Part shown: positions 50,327 to 59,820 of the stretch, one piece after another
How the letters are laid out: each line of letters starts with the position of its first letter
How positions within the stretch are numbered: the first letter of the stretch is position 1
DNA from: CF-118 sp035934385
GTDB taxonomy: Bacteria > Chloroflexota > Dormibacteria > Dormibacterales > Dormibacteraceae
Length of the DNA: 64,000 bases
Assembly: GCA_035934385.1 (NCBI GenBank)
Contig: DASYXY010000039.1
Coordinates: 1 to 64,000 of the forward strand
Direction: 5' to 3'
Made by a program: the position numbers and the translations under genes
The notes under the pieces: generated by a model
Database searches by the model: none
Told to the model about the DNA's origin: nothing
What the model saw: only the letters and a program-made list of their open reading frames with translations

Positions 50327-50629
50327 ATGAACGAATTCGAACAGGTGGTGCAGTGGGCCATCGACTCCATCCCCAAGGAGTTCCGGGCCTACCTGGAGAA
50401 CACGATGTTCATCGTCGAGGAGAGCTCGCGCGACGGACTGATGGGCCTGTACGAAGGTGGCACCGCGCTCGGCGCCGGCCAGGGCTACCCGGAGAGGATC
50501 ACGCTCTACAAGAGGTCACACGAACGGGCAAGCAGCACCATGCAGCAGCTGATCGATGAAGTTCGGCGGACGATCCTGCACGAGGTCGGCCATCACTTCG
50601 GAATGGAGGAGGACGACCTCCCCTACTAG
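50327..50629 (+). CDS. Small zincin-like metallopeptidase (DUF1025 family)
   Basis: 100 residues with the HExxH site in TILHEVGHHFGMEEDDL near the C-terminus, the short form of the DUF1025/metallopeptidase family. The N-terminal part (FEQVVQWAIDSIPKEFRAYL, then MFIVEESSRDGLMGLYEGG) is family-like. Substrate unknown. Its stop overlaps the convergent flavin-reductase stop. Confidence 0.85.
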   Translation: MNEFEQVVQWAIDSIPKEFRAYLENTMFIVEESSRDGLMGLYEGGTALGAGQGYPERITLYKRSHERASSTMQQLIDEVRRTILHEVGHHFGMEEDDLPY

Positions 50630-51096
50630 CGCAGGGTCCAGAACGTGCGATCCCAGAGGATGAGCGGATTGCCTGTGCCCGTGCGCGCGATGCGAACCTC
50701 CCCGATGCAGATGTCGTGATCGCCCGCCCGGTGCACCTGCATGACGTCGCACTCCAGCCACGCGGCGCAGTCGTCGATGAGCGGGAGGCCGTTGGTGCCG
50801 AGATGGTGCGGCACCTGCATCCACGCAACGTCGATTGCCGGCGCGCGGCCGGCGAATCGCTCGGCGAGGAACTCCTGCGCCCGCGTCAGGACGCTGACGT
50901 TGAACTGCCGTGTCTCTACGACTGCTGCTCGCGTGAGGCTTTCATGGTCCAGCCCGACGAGCACCAGCGGCGGCTCGGCCGACACCGAGATGAGCGTGCT
51001 CGCGGTGAGGCCCCGGAAGCCTTCTGGCGTGCGGGCGCTCACCACGACGACGCCCGCGGCGAGCTTCGCCAAGGCATCCCGGAAGTCCTTCGACAT
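50626..51096 (-). CDS. Flavin reductase-like domain protein
   Basis: 156 residues, split-barrel FMN-binding fold. SKDFRDALAKLAAGVVVVSA at the start, GLTASTLISVSAEPPLVLVG is the flavin-binding strand, QFNVSVLTRAQEFLAERFAG follows, and CAAWLECDVMQVHRAGDHDI ends in the conserved GDHDI. Such proteins reduce FMN/FAD for two-component monooxygenases. The open frame upstream of ATG 51096 runs through tRNA-Cys and is not coding. Confidence 0.88.
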   Translation of the reverse strand: MSKDFRDALAKLAAGVVVVSARTPEGFRGLTASTLISVSAEPPLVLVGLDHESLTRAAVVETRQFNVSVLTRAQEFLAERFAGRAPAIDVAWMQVPHHLGTNGLPLIDDCAAWLECDVMQVHRAGDHDICIGEVRIARTGTGNPLILWDRTFWTLR

Positions 51097-51126
51097 TGCC
51101 GGGATCATAGAATCCACTCGCAGCGG

Positions 51127-51200
<74 letters not shown>

Positions 51201-51225
51201 ATATGAACCTCGGCGGCTGACGCTC

Positions 51226-51315
51226 CTACGCGCTAGTCGCCCCGATCAGGCGATCGACGAACAGCAGAATGGCGACGACCAGTCCGATAGCCAGCCACAA
51301 CCAAACCCAGAACAT
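51226..51315 (-). CDS. Possible 29-residue membrane peptide
   Basis: ATG 51315 opens MFWVWLWLAIGLVVAILLFV followed by DRLIGATSA and a stop. One complete transmembrane helix with Trp at one interface and an Asp-Arg end is what small membrane proteins look like, and it fills an otherwise empty gap. There is no clear Shine-Dalgarno site, so this is suggestive only. Confidence 0.35.
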   Translation of the reverse strand: MFWVWLWLAIGLVVAILLFVDRLIGATSA

Positions 51316-51397
51316 TCAAGAACCGGCCCGGGACTCGGGCTCAAACCTTTGCGCCGCATTCCAGGGATCACGCTTTGGGTTCGAGTGATTCACCCGG

Positions 51398-51997
51398 TCA
51401 GCAAAGGTTCACATCGAAGACTTCGGCGGTGGCCAGAGCCGGAGCCCTGCCATCAGGTGCAATGCCGTTGAGGTCCATGTAGTAGGTCAGCGAAAAGAGG
51501 CATGTCTGTCCTGCATTGGCCGGTTTCTGAGGATGATCCGTATAGGTCCTCCAGGCTCGCTGAATCGGAACGACCCACAGCCCCGGATACATGGTCGTCC
51601 CCGTGCTGTGCGTTCCGAAAGATCCCTGGATCCAGCCGGTTTCGTTTCCGCACCCGCCAGACACCGTCCACGAAAGAATCACCGCCCGCGGCCCAGCCTG
51701 GGCCGTAAAGCCCGTAATCACTTCTGGAGGGCAGGATGGCGCCGTCTGTTTCGGCGAACCAGGAAGCACGGTCGGTCGGCTTAACGGCGACGGCGTGATC
51801 GGCGAGGCGACCTCTGATGGCGATGCTACGTCGCTAGGAGTTGAGCTGTTCGAGGGCGTTTCGGTCGGCTGGCTGGCGCCGGTCTGGAAGGCCGCCACTG
51901 GCGTGTGCAGTGATCGCAGGTAGATACCCCCGACCATGACGCCAGCCATGAGCAGAAGCCCCGCGAGCGAAGCGACTCCTATCATCACGCGCTTCAT
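51398..51997 (-). CDS. Secreted or anchored protein with Ser/Pro linker
   Basis: 199 residues. N-terminal hydrophobic helix (residues 7-29) that could be a signal anchor, a Thr/Ser/Pro-rich linker (about 38-85: TPSNSSTPSDVASPSEVASP), then a ~110-residue domain with ITGFTAQAGPRAVILSWTVS at its start, resembling a fibronectin-III-like first strand, and four Cys including the last residue (FDVNLC) that may form disulfides. No enzyme motif. ATG 51997 has AAAGGGGA nearby upstream. Function unknown. Confidence 0.7.
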   Translation of the reverse strand: MKRVMIGVASLAGLLLMAGVMVGGIYLRSLHTPVAAFQTGASQPTETPSNSSTPSDVASPSEVASPITPSPLSRPTVLPGSPKQTAPSCPPEVITGFTAQAGPRAVILSWTVSGGCGNETGWIQGSFGTHSTGTTMYPGLWVVPIQRAWRTYTDHPQKPANAGQTCLFSLTYYMDLNGIAPDGRAPALATAEVFDVNLC

Positions 51998-52078
51998 CGG
52001 ATCCCCTTTGTCGCTCTATTGTCTATCGTCGCGGAACGAACCGCCCGCAACCGCTGGCTACACTAGGTTGCAAACCCA

Positions 52079-53314
52079 ATGGCGCTTTCTTCGATCAAGA
52101 TGCCGCAGCTCGGCGAGTCGGTCACTGAGGGCACCGTCGAGAAGTGGCTGAAGCGCGAAGGCGAGTTCGTGAAGCGCGACGAGCCCATCGTCGAGGTCGT
52201 GACCGACAAGGTCAACGCGGAGATCCCCTCCCCGTTTGAGGGCACGCTGGTCAAGATCGACGCCGGCGAGGGCCAGGTCGTGCGGGTTGGCGCGGTGATC
52301 GCCCAGATCGAGACCGCGGTATCTGCCGCGACGCCCAGGACCGTGGCGGCTCCAGCAGCTGCGCCGGCGCCGGCAGCAGCACCTGCGGTGGCCCGGGCGC
52401 AGCAGGCAGCTCCTGCGAACGACGACCACGCGCGACTCTCGCCCGCGGTACGCAAGCTCGCCGCAGAGCGGGGCATCGACCCTACGTCAATCCAGGGCAG
52501 TGGCCTGGGCGGGCGAGTCACGCGCGAGGACGTGCTCGCGGCCAAAGCGACACCTGCCCCGCCGGCTCGAACCGCCGCCTCCGCACCGCCGTCCGCTCCG
52601 GGGGGGTTGGATGGCGCGCGCGAGGAGCTCATGAAGCTCAGCGTGATGCGGCGATCGATCGCGGACCACATGGTTCGCAGCCTGGCCACCTCGCCGCACG
52701 CCTGGACCCTGCAGGAGGTCGACGTCACCAACCTCGTGCGTTACCGCGAGGCGGAGAAGGACGGATATCGCGCCAGGCACGGCACCGCCCTCACCTACCT
52801 TCCCTTCGTGGCCCAGCTGCTGGGCCGCGCGCTGAAGCAGTTCCCATGGCTCAACTCGACGTGGACCGACGAGGGCGTCCTGCTGAAGCGTTACTTGAAC
52901 CTCGGCATTGCGGTGTCAATACCTGATGGGCTCATCGTGCCCGTGCTGAAGGACGCGGACCAGCTCGGTTTCACTGAGCTCGTGCGGCGAATGAACGACC
53001 TCATCGAGCGCGCGCGCACCAAGCAGTTAAAGCCCGAGGACGTGCAGGGCGGCACGTTCACGCTCAACAACACGGGCGCGACCGGCTCGGTCGCGAGCCA
53101 GCCGATCATCAATCAACCGCAGGCGGCCATCCTGACGACCGAGGCAATCGTCAAGCGACCTGTCGTGGTCGGTGAGGGGATCGCGGTGCGCGACATGATG
53201 AACATCTGCCTGAGCTTCGACCACCGCATCATCGACGGCATGATGGCCGGCCAGTTTCTGAGCTACATGAAACAGGGCCTCGAGGAATGGACGCCCGCGA
53301 GCATCAGGCTGTGA
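52079..53314 (+). CDS. 2-oxo acid dehydrogenase E2 component (dihydrolipoyl acyltransferase)
   Basis: 411 residues: one lipoyl domain (residues 1-78, lipoyl Lys in EVVTDKVNAEI), an Ala/Pro linker, a peripheral-subunit-binding domain (about 120-155: LSPAVRKLAAERGIDPTSIQ), a second linker and the catalytic domain with LSFDHRIIDGMMAGQF (His and Asp). It transfers acyl groups from lipoyl arm to CoA in a pyruvate, 2-oxoglutarate or branched-chain complex; E1 and E3 are not in the window. TACACT (52059-52064) is a possible -10 giving a very short leader. Overlaps lipA by GTGA. Confidence 0.92.
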   Translation: MALSSIKMPQLGESVTEGTVEKWLKREGEFVKRDEPIVEVVTDKVNAEIPSPFEGTLVKIDAGEGQVVRVGAVIAQIETAVSAATPRTVAAPAAAPAPAAAPAVARAQQAAPANDDHARLSPAVRKLAAERGIDPTSIQGSGLGGRVTREDVLAAKATPAPPARTAASAPPSAPGGLDGAREELMKLSVMRRSIADHMVRSLATSPHAWTLQEVDVTNLVRYREAEKDGYRARHGTALTYLPFVAQLLGRALKQFPWLNSTWTDEGVLLKRYLNLGIAVSIPDGLIVPVLKDADQLGFTELVRRMNDLIERARTKQLKPEDVQGGTFTLNNTGATGSVASQPIINQPQAAILTTEAIVKRPVVVGEGIAVRDMMNICLSFDHRIIDGMMAGQFLSYMKQGLEEWTPASIRL

Positions 53315-54210
53315 GCGCACCGGCGCCGCTCGTACCCGGCGCGATCCCGCCCTGGATCCGGACGCGCGTGGTCGAGGGCGAGAACTTCAAGGAGCTGAAG
53401 CAGCTCGTGCAGACGCGGCGGCTCCACACGGTTTGCGAAGAGGCGAAGTGTCCGAACATCTTCGACTGTTGGAGCCGGCGGACGGCGACGTTCATGATCC
53501 TGGGCGACGTCTGCACGCGCGCTTGCCGCTTCTGCGCGGTCACATCCGGCCGGCCTGGCGAGCTTGACATCGGCGAGCCCTTGCGCGTCGCGGAGTCGGT
53601 CGCGCAGTTGGGTCTGCGCCATGCCGTCATCACGTCCGTCGACCGCGACGACCTCGCGGACGGGGGCGCGGGCATCTTCGCGCGCACCATCAAAGCCATC
53701 CGGCGGCGCAGCCCGGCCACCACCATCGAGGTGCTCACGCCGGACTTCCAGGGCGACTTCGGGGCGGTGCAGACGGTGGTCGAGGCGCGGCCAGACATCT
53801 TCAACCACAACACGGAGACCGTTCCCAGGCTCTATGCGCGCATCCGGCCGAAGGCCGTGTACGCGAACAGCCTGGCGCTGCTTCGGCACATCAAGCGACT
53901 CGCGCCGGAGATGGTGACCAAATCAGGCCTGATGGTCGGCCTCGGCGAGACTGAAGAGGAGCTGCTCGACGTGTTTCGCAACATGCGCGCGCACGACATC
54001 GACGTGCTCACCGTCGGCCAGTACCTGCGCCCAAGCAAGAAGCACGCGGAGGTCGCTCGCTACTACCGGCCGGAGGAATTTGCGCACTTGAAGCAGGAAG
54101 CCGTGAAGATGGGCTTCGCGCACGTCGAGGCCGGACCGCTGGTCAGGTCCTCCTACCACGCAGACGAGCAGGTTCCGGTTGCATCGCGTAAGAGCCTGCT
54201 GGCTGGGTAG
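53311..54210 (+). CDS. lipA: Lipoyl synthase
   Basis: 299 residues, radical-SAM enzyme that inserts two sulfurs into octanoyl-protein. Auxiliary cluster CEEAKCPNIFDCW, radical-SAM cluster CTRACRFC, and the C-terminal RSSYHAD Ser motif are all present, as are LRHAVITSVDRDDLADGG and FNHNTETVPRLYARIRP. GTG 53311 (GTGA overlap with the E2 gene) is the right start; an upstream ATG at 53287 lies within E2. It acts on the E2 encoded next door. Confidence 0.95.
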   Translation: MSAPAPLVPGAIPPWIRTRVVEGENFKELKQLVQTRRLHTVCEEAKCPNIFDCWSRRTATFMILGDVCTRACRFCAVTSGRPGELDIGEPLRVAESVAQLGLRHAVITSVDRDDLADGGAGIFARTIKAIRRRSPATTIEVLTPDFQGDFGAVQTVVEARPDIFNHNTETVPRLYARIRPKAVYANSLALLRHIKRLAPEMVTKSGLMVGLGETEEELLDVFRNMRAHDIDVLTVGQYLRPSKKHAEVARYYRPEEFAHLKQEAVKMGFAHVEAGPLVRSSYHADEQVPVASRKSLLAG

Positions 54211-54871
54211 CACCGGCTACAGAGAGGCCTGGGACCTCCAGGCCGGCCTGGTCTCCCGAATGCGTGAGGGTCGCGAGGACGACACATTGCTTCTGCTCGA
54301 GCATCCGCACGTCTTCACGATGGGCAAGGCCGCCAGGCCAGAGCACGTTCTTTGGGCCGATGCCGAGCTCGCGTCGCATGGGGTCGACGTCGTCTGGGTG
54401 GACCGCGGCGGCGAAGCCACCTATCACGGCCCGGGCCAGCTCGTCGGCTACCCGATCCTGGACCTGGCGCGACTTGGCATCACGATCCGCGACTACATCG
54501 CGCGTCTCGAGGCGTCGCTCGTCTCTTACCTTGAAGAGCTGGGCATTCGCGCTGAGGCCGGGGCCCCTGGACTCACCGGGGTGTGGTCCGGTGGAATGAA
54601 GCTCGCGGCGATCGGCATCAAGCTGAACCGCTCGGTCGTGAGCCACGGCTTCGCGTTGAACTTGACCGCCGACCTCGAGTACTTCGAGGGCATCGTCCCG
54701 TGCGGTCACGCCGACTTGCGGCCGACGTCCGTCGAGGCTTTGAGAGGCGTTCGCATTGACACCGAGTCGGCAGCGCGCGCGTTTGCCCCCCATTTCGCCC
54801 GGGCTTTCGGTGTCGAGCTCGGTTGGATTGGGGCGGAACAGGTGCGGAGCGTCAGCACCGCCGTTTCCTGA
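54179..54871 (+). CDS. lipB: Octanoyl-[acyl carrier protein]:protein transferase
   Basis: 230 residues; moves octanoate from ACP to lipoyl domains, the substrate of LipA. RGGEATYHGPGQLVGYPILDL, the Lys in GGMKLAAIGIKLNRSVVSHG and the catalytic Cys in GIVPCGHADLRPTSV are family hallmarks. Start TTG 54179 lies inside the lipA 3' end (32-base overlap) and gives the normal N-terminus ACWLGSTGYREAWDLQ. The E2-lipA-lipB order puts all lipoylation steps together. Confidence 0.93.
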   Translation: MHRVRACWLGSTGYREAWDLQAGLVSRMREGREDDTLLLLEHPHVFTMGKAARPEHVLWADAELASHGVDVVWVDRGGEATYHGPGQLVGYPILDLARLGITIRDYIARLEASLVSYLEELGIRAEAGAPGLTGVWSGGMKLAAIGIKLNRSVVSHGFALNLTADLEYFEGIVPCGHADLRPTSVEALRGVRIDTESAARAFAPHFARAFGVELGWIGAEQVRSVSTAVS

Positions 54872-54983
54872 GGGAAGGGCGGCAGCCTCGCGCCTTTCTA
54901 CATTCTCGGGAATACCTGACGTCCCTAACCGCGTTTTCATACCGTGCGCATTCGTTTCGGCCACCGTCTGAGCGGCGATCTTC

Positions 54984-55157
54984 CTGGAGCTGGGAAGGCT
55001 GCTGGGGCCGCGCGCACGTGGGCTGTTTGGTCTGTTTCCTGCACACCCGATCCCCTGGCTTGTGCTGGGTTTGGGCGTGCTGCTGATCGGGTATTTGGGA
55101 TATGAGCATGGATTCAAACCGAAAGCGTGGAGGCGCCCCGTTGAAGACCGCCAGTGA
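54984..55157 (+). CDS. Doubtful small membrane ORF after lipB
   Basis: The 230-base gap after lipB contains an open frame from the stop at 54969 to 55157 that reads like a small membrane protein (PAHPIPWLVLGLGVLLIGYL, then GYEHGFKPKAWRRPVEDRQ). It has no ATG/GTG/TTG that keeps the whole helix (CTG 54984 or 54990 would; GTG 55062 keeps part) and no clear ribosome site. Otherwise I see nothing in the gap. Confidence 0.2.
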   Translation: MELGRLLGPRARGLFGLFPAHPIPWLVLGLGVLLIGYLGYEHGFKPKAWRRPVEDRQ

Positions 55158-55443
55158 GCTGGTACGTCTCGACGCCGTCGCCATGGACGAGGACGACGAG
55201 ATCCTGCCCGACTTCGAGGCCGAGGTCGACGATGGCCGCCGTGTCTGGGTGACCGCCGTGCTGGAGCGGACCGCCGTGGTCGAGCCTGCCCCTGGCGAGC
55301 CCAAGGTGCTCGTGAACCGGCACCGCCTGCTTGTGGATCCTCGCCTGCTGCGGGTTCGTCACCTGGCGAGCAAGGAGGCCGCGCGGCGCGGTCGCGAGGC
55401 GGCCCGGCAGCTTCGCCTGCAGGAGCACAACCCCGCGGCTTAG
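55141..55443 (+). CDS. Small protein of unknown function, paralogue 1
   Basis: 100 residues from TTG 55141. GGAGG (55129-55133) seven bases upstream decides this start over ATG 55102/55108. It begins MKTASELVRLDAVAMDEDDE, has a probable small beta-barrel core (VDDGRRVWVTAVLERTAVVE, VLVNRHRLLVDPRLLRVRH) and a basic Arg-rich helical tail. It aligns along its length with the next gene, which has exactly the same length. No Cys, no membrane segment; I do not recognise the family. Confidence 0.65.
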   Translation: MKTASELVRLDAVAMDEDDEILPDFEAEVDDGRRVWVTAVLERTAVVEPAPGEPKVLVNRHRLLVDPRLLRVRHLASKEAARRGREAARQLRLQEHNPAA

Positions 55444-55583
55444 CGGCTTGGCCCTTGGGATTTCCCGAGGACCCGCTCGACCGGCATCGAATTAAGGTTC
55501 TGGTAAGCTTCCCTACCGCCGAACCTAGCCGGCGATCAATCCGCGGCCGCCACAACGCCGCCTAGCCCGAGGAAGACCGCCAT

Positions 55584-55886
55584 ATGAACAAGACCGCCGA
55601 CCTCGTATCGCTCGCCAGCATCGTCCCTCCAGCCAATCACGAGGTCAGCGGCGGCTTCAACGCCATCGTCAACGGCAAGCAGGTTCGCGTGCGAGCCGTG
55701 CTCGAGCGGACGGTGGTGATCGAGCACCATGAAGGCGGCGAGCGCAGCGTCGTCCGCAAGGACGCGATCCTGGTCAAGCCGTCCGCGGTGGCGTTCGTGC
55801 CCGGCAACCCCAACAACGGGGTCGGCCCTCGGCAGTGGCGGCGGCTTCCTGGCAAGCCCCCGGCTTCCCCGCGCCCGGCCCAGTAG
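55584..55886 (+). CDS. Small protein of unknown function, paralogue 2
   Basis: 100 residues from ATG 55584, preceded by GAGGAAG at normal distance. It shares with its neighbour KTA(D/E)LV near the start, VRVRAVLERTVVIE against VWVTAVLERTAVVE in the middle, and the GE(R/P)xVxR...LVxP segment. The C-terminus differs, being Pro/Arg-rich (PGNPNNGVGPRQWRRLPGKP). A possible -10 TAAGCT lies about 75 bases upstream, so it may be transcribed separately. Function unknown. Confidence 0.65.
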   Translation: MNKTADLVSLASIVPPANHEVSGGFNAIVNGKQVRVRAVLERTVVIEHHEGGERSVVRKDAILVKPSAVAFVPGNPNNGVGPRQWRRLPGKPPASPRPAQ

Positions 55887-56003
55887 CGCCAGCCCGCTCC
55901 GCGGGCCCTCCCTCCTCCGCCAGGCCCCTCCCCCACCTGCGCGCCTTGACGCGCAGGCTAGGAATTTTTCGACCGAACCACAACCCTGCTTGTTAAGGGC
56001 CGG

Positions 56004-56585
56004 CTACGGCTTGACGCCCGACTTCCGTTTCGCAGTCGTCGATCGGTCCATAAGCGCGCCGAGCAAGTCGGTCAACATCGCGATCACGCCTGAGCGTGGC
56101 GCGCCCAGCAGCTGCCAGGCCCGACCTAGCCCGATCGCGTAGGCGCCCAGCAGCAGAAATAGCAGGTTGTCGAGCTGGTCCGGGCTCGCACTCTGCGCGC
56201 TCCACATCTGGATCCCAATCGCCAGTTCGTAGAGGTAAACGGCCGCACTCGCGACGAACAGAAACAAGCCGCGCCACATGACGTTGGCTGCGCGCCAATG
56301 CGGCAAAAGCAGCAGGAGGCTAAGCGTCTGAATGATGGCGGCGCTCGAGATGATGACCACCACCACACCGAAAGGCACGCGCGGAATCAGGCTCGCCATG
56401 GAGATGAAGAAGATGTTGGCGAGCGCCGAGAAAGCGCTCACAGCCTGCGCCTGCCTGCCAGGTTCGGCCGCGGGCCCGAACACCCGCTCCGGGGCGATCG
56501 AGACCGAGACGAACAGCAGCCCGATCAGCCCCGCGCTGGCGGCGACGCTGGCCGTGAAGAATGGCTGAAACTCGGCCGTTACCAA
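56004..56585 (-). CDS. Integral membrane protein of unknown function
   Basis: 193 residues with about five transmembrane helices (residues ~8-30, 48-68, 70-94, 103-124, 137-158) and a basic tail (DRSTTAKRKSGVKP) on the cytosolic side. The opening FFTASVAASAGLIGLLFVSV is similar to a group of uncharacterised bacterial membrane proteins. Start TTG 56585. It lies 29 bases after the malate synthase start side and reads the same way as aceB but downstream of it. Confidence 0.6.
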   Translation of the reverse strand: MVTAEFQPFFTASVAASAGLIGLLFVSVSIAPERVFGPAAEPGRQAQAVSAFSALANIFFISMASLIPRVPFGVVVVIISSAAIIQTLSLLLLLPHWRAANVMWRGLFLFVASAAVYLYELAIGIQMWSAQSASPDQLDNLLFLLLGAYAIGLGRAWQLLGAPRSGVIAMLTDLLGALMDRSTTAKRKSGVKP

Positions 56586-56614
56586 CAGCGAAAGTCTGAG
56601 GCCTGCGCCCCCGA

Positions 56615-58209
<1,595 letters not shown>

Positions 58210-58210
<1 letters not shown>

Positions 58211-59148
58211 TAGCTGCCCGCCAGCCGTTCGACGATTGGGGCCATCTGCTCGGCCACCTCGCCAGGCACGATGACATATGTGATGCCGTAGCGTGCTCGG
58301 CGCGCCCGGAGGTCGTCGACTATCTGGTCCACGGTGCCGAGCAGGAAGTGCGGAATGTCGAGGACCTCGTCACGCTCCATGCCGAGCCCCGACCCCATCG
58401 CATCGGCAATGCTGCCGCGGTCGTCGGTCACGGTGGCCACGAAGATCGTCACGCTCAGCTCGAGGGCATCGAAGCGGACACCCGCCGCCTCCTTGATCCA
58501 GCCCAGCTTCTCTTCCGTCGCGGAGGCCATTCCGGTGCGCACCATCTTGCGGTTGATGCGGCCCTCCTGCAGGTTGTAGTTGACGTTGACGATGTCGGCT
58601 TCCTGCGCCGCGATGCCGAGCATTCTGCGTCCCCCGCCCCCCAGCAGGATCGGTGGGTGCGGCTTCTGCACCGGCTTCGGACTGCCCTCGAGATCCTTGA
58701 CCTGGTAGTGCTTTCCTGAGAACGAGAAGCTGCCCTCGGCCATGAGGCCCTTGATGATCTGTAGGCCCTCGTGCATGCGCTCGATGCGCGTCCCGGCGGT
58801 GTCCAGAGGTATGCCGCTCTTGTCGTAGTCGGACGTCATCCAGCCCGCGCCGAGTCCAAGGTCGAAGCGCCCTTCCGAGAGCAGGTCGAGCGTTGCGGCT
58901 TCCTTGGCAAGAACGACCGGATGGCGGTAATCGTTGTCGAACACTAGCGAGCCAACTCGAAGCCTGGTCGTCGCGTCAGCGGCGGCCATCAGCGCCGCGA
59001 TCGGGCCAGGCTGGTCAGAGAAGTGATCGGGTAAGTAAAGCGCCGAGTAACCCATCGCCTCGGCGCTTCTTGCGGTTTCGCGCCACTCGCGCGCGCTGCC
59101 TGCGTCGTGCGCTTGCACCGCGAATCGAAACGGCCGACCCTTCGACAT
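58210..59148 (-). CDS. LLM-class F420-dependent oxidoreductase
   Basis: 312 residues, luciferase-like TIM barrel. FAVQAHDAGSAREWRETARS, ALYLPDHFSDQPGPIAAL, GSLVFDNDYRHPVVLAKEAA and FDLGLGAGWMTSDYDKSGIP are typical of the TIGR03621-type F420 enzymes (MSMEG_2516 group). The cofactor F420 is inferred from this similarity. Substrate unknown. ATG 59148; expressed just ahead of malate synthase with a one-base overlap. Confidence 0.85.
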
Positions 59149-59213
59149 CAGCCGATAAGTATGGTTCGGCTCAAAGCCCGGCCCAAGAGCGCATCGGTTA
59201 GCATCCTCGCCAC

Positions 59214-59762
59214 ATGGTCGACGCCATCCGCCTGGCCCGACGCCAGATCGGCGTCTGGATGGTGGCGCCGGCCGTCATCAGCTGGGCCGGGCTTTTCGGC
59301 TATCAGTGGGCCTTCTCGCTCTCGTACCGCGGCTCGATGCCGACTGTCTTCAACTACCTCTCGGGAGTGCTCGGCGACGGGATCCTCATTCCCGCCGCCA
59401 ACGTTCTCGCCTACTCATTGCTGAGGCAGCTGCGGCCGGTCATCCGATGGCAGCGCCTTCCCTTGTATGCGGCCCTCGGGTTCATCACCGCTTATGCCGC
59501 CTTCATGGCGCAGGCGGGACTCGGCATCACCAACTGGTCGATGCCCGCTCCCTATCAGTGGAGCGCCGTCGGCCAGTTCCACTTCTTCGTGCTGTGGGCC
59601 GAAGTGTCGTATCTCTACACCGCGTTTGGCATGTCGATGAACAACTGGGCGACGTTGCGCAGCGACCTGGTGGCGTGGCGATCCTTCTGGGCGGCCTGGT
59701 TCGCGATGGCGTTGTTCGGGCTGTCGCTGGCGATCGACGTCATGAGGTTCACACACTCCTAG
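59214..59762 (+). CDS. Integral membrane protein of unknown function
   Basis: 182 residues, four to five transmembrane helices (about 15-33, 50-70, 82-104, 118-137, 155-176). Conserved-looking loops are SLSYRGSMPTVFNYLSG and GITNWSMPAPYQWSAVGQFH, both rich in aromatic residues on one side. I do not recognise the family. TAGCAT (59192-59197) is a possible -10 and ATG 59214 follows after a short leader. Stands alone, divergent from the LLM gene. Confidence 0.6.
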   Translation: MVDAIRLARRQIGVWMVAPAVISWAGLFGYQWAFSLSYRGSMPTVFNYLSGVLGDGILIPAANVLAYSLLRQLRPVIRWQRLPLYAALGFITAYAAFMAQAGLGITNWSMPAPYQWSAVGQFHFFVLWAEVSYLYTAFGMSMNNWATLRSDLVAWRSFWAAWFAMALFGLSLAIDVMRFTHS

Positions 59763-59820
59763 CGGCGCCATTGGTGTTCTGGTGCCAGCACTCAAAGACG
59801 CGTGATCAGTGAACACCGCG

